39,808 nucleotides of DNA from Oscillospiraceae bacterium (GTDB taxonomy: Bacteria; Bacillota_A; Clostridia; Oscillospirales; Oscillospiraceae): positions 1 through 39,808 of the forward strand of contig SVLP01000024.1 of the NCBI GenBank assembly GCA_015067895.1, written 5' to 3'. Positions 39,775 through 39,808 of the stretch are shown one piece after another. A model generated the notes under the pieces. It saw only the letters and a list, made by a program, of their open reading frames with translations, was not told where the DNA came from and ran no database searches. The translations under genes were made by a program, and so were the position numbers. Position 1 is the first letter of the stretch. Each line of letters opens with the position of its first letter.

Positions 39775-39808
39775 AAATGTTCCTTTCTCATGCAGAAAGA
39801 GAGGAGCT

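Overview
The window is bacterial, GC-rich and gene-dense. Genes have strong AGGAGG-type ribosome-binding sites, many TTG starts and sigma-A-type promoters with 17-bp spacers. Gene order (rimP-nusA-ylxR-ylxQ-infB-rbfA-nrnA-truB-ribF-rpsO-pnp), a BMP-type nucleoside ABC transporter and the dispersed hairpin repeats point to a Clostridia member of the Bacillota, probably Oscillospirales (Ruminococcaceae/Oscillospiraceae-like). The genus cannot be named from the sequence alone. I see no rRNA, tRNA, CRISPR array, transposase, integrase or phage gene.

Layout. 1-3.3 kb: tail of a SnoaL-like protein, a YitT membrane protein and an IMP dehydrogenase (guaB) of the Tritrichomonas-like type, the last two flanked by inverted copies of one repeat. 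3.2-4.95 kb: two tandem cassettes, each with a leftward XRE regulator, a palindromic operator at a divergent promoter, a rightward 66-67-aa protein of one unrecognised family, a shared type of terminator and a hairpin repeat. 5.0-8.3 kb: two-subunit class I fumarase, a TraX-like membrane protein and an LCP-family protein. 8.4-18.6 kb (minus strand): nucleoside uptake and salvage, namely tdk, deoC, deoD, an unknown membrane protein, deoB, a four-helix-bundle (S23/IVP) gene, cdd, then bmpA and the ABC transporter genes nupO-nupP-nupQ. Together these can import nucleosides, phosphorolyse them, move pentose phosphate into glycolysis and phosphorylate thymidine. 18.7-25.45 kb: a VanZ-like protein, then all five enzymes from aspartate to threonine (thrB and thrC on minus; hom, lysC and asd on plus) around back-to-back promoters. 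25.5-28.6 kb: a GNAT acetyltransferase, an L-cysteine desulfidase-type enzyme, a small membrane protein and a YdcF-family protein. 28.8-39.8 kb (minus strand): the transcription/translation/RNA-decay cluster from rimP to pnp.

The most unusual feature is non-coding. Nearly every intercistronic gap longer than about 70 bp inside an operon holds a hairpin-forming dispersed repeat, and at least six families are present. They typically start just upstream of the next gene's Shine-Dalgarno and often run to, or supply, the previous gene's stop codon. In one copy (13996-14424) the two hairpin arms enclose a complete four-helix-bundle gene, the architecture of 23S rRNA intervening sequences, but here it lies inside an mRNA. 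That element and the duplicated XRE/small-protein cassette are the best candidates for undescribed systems. Promoters, operators, repeat families and start codons were assigned by eye, without alignment or structure software.
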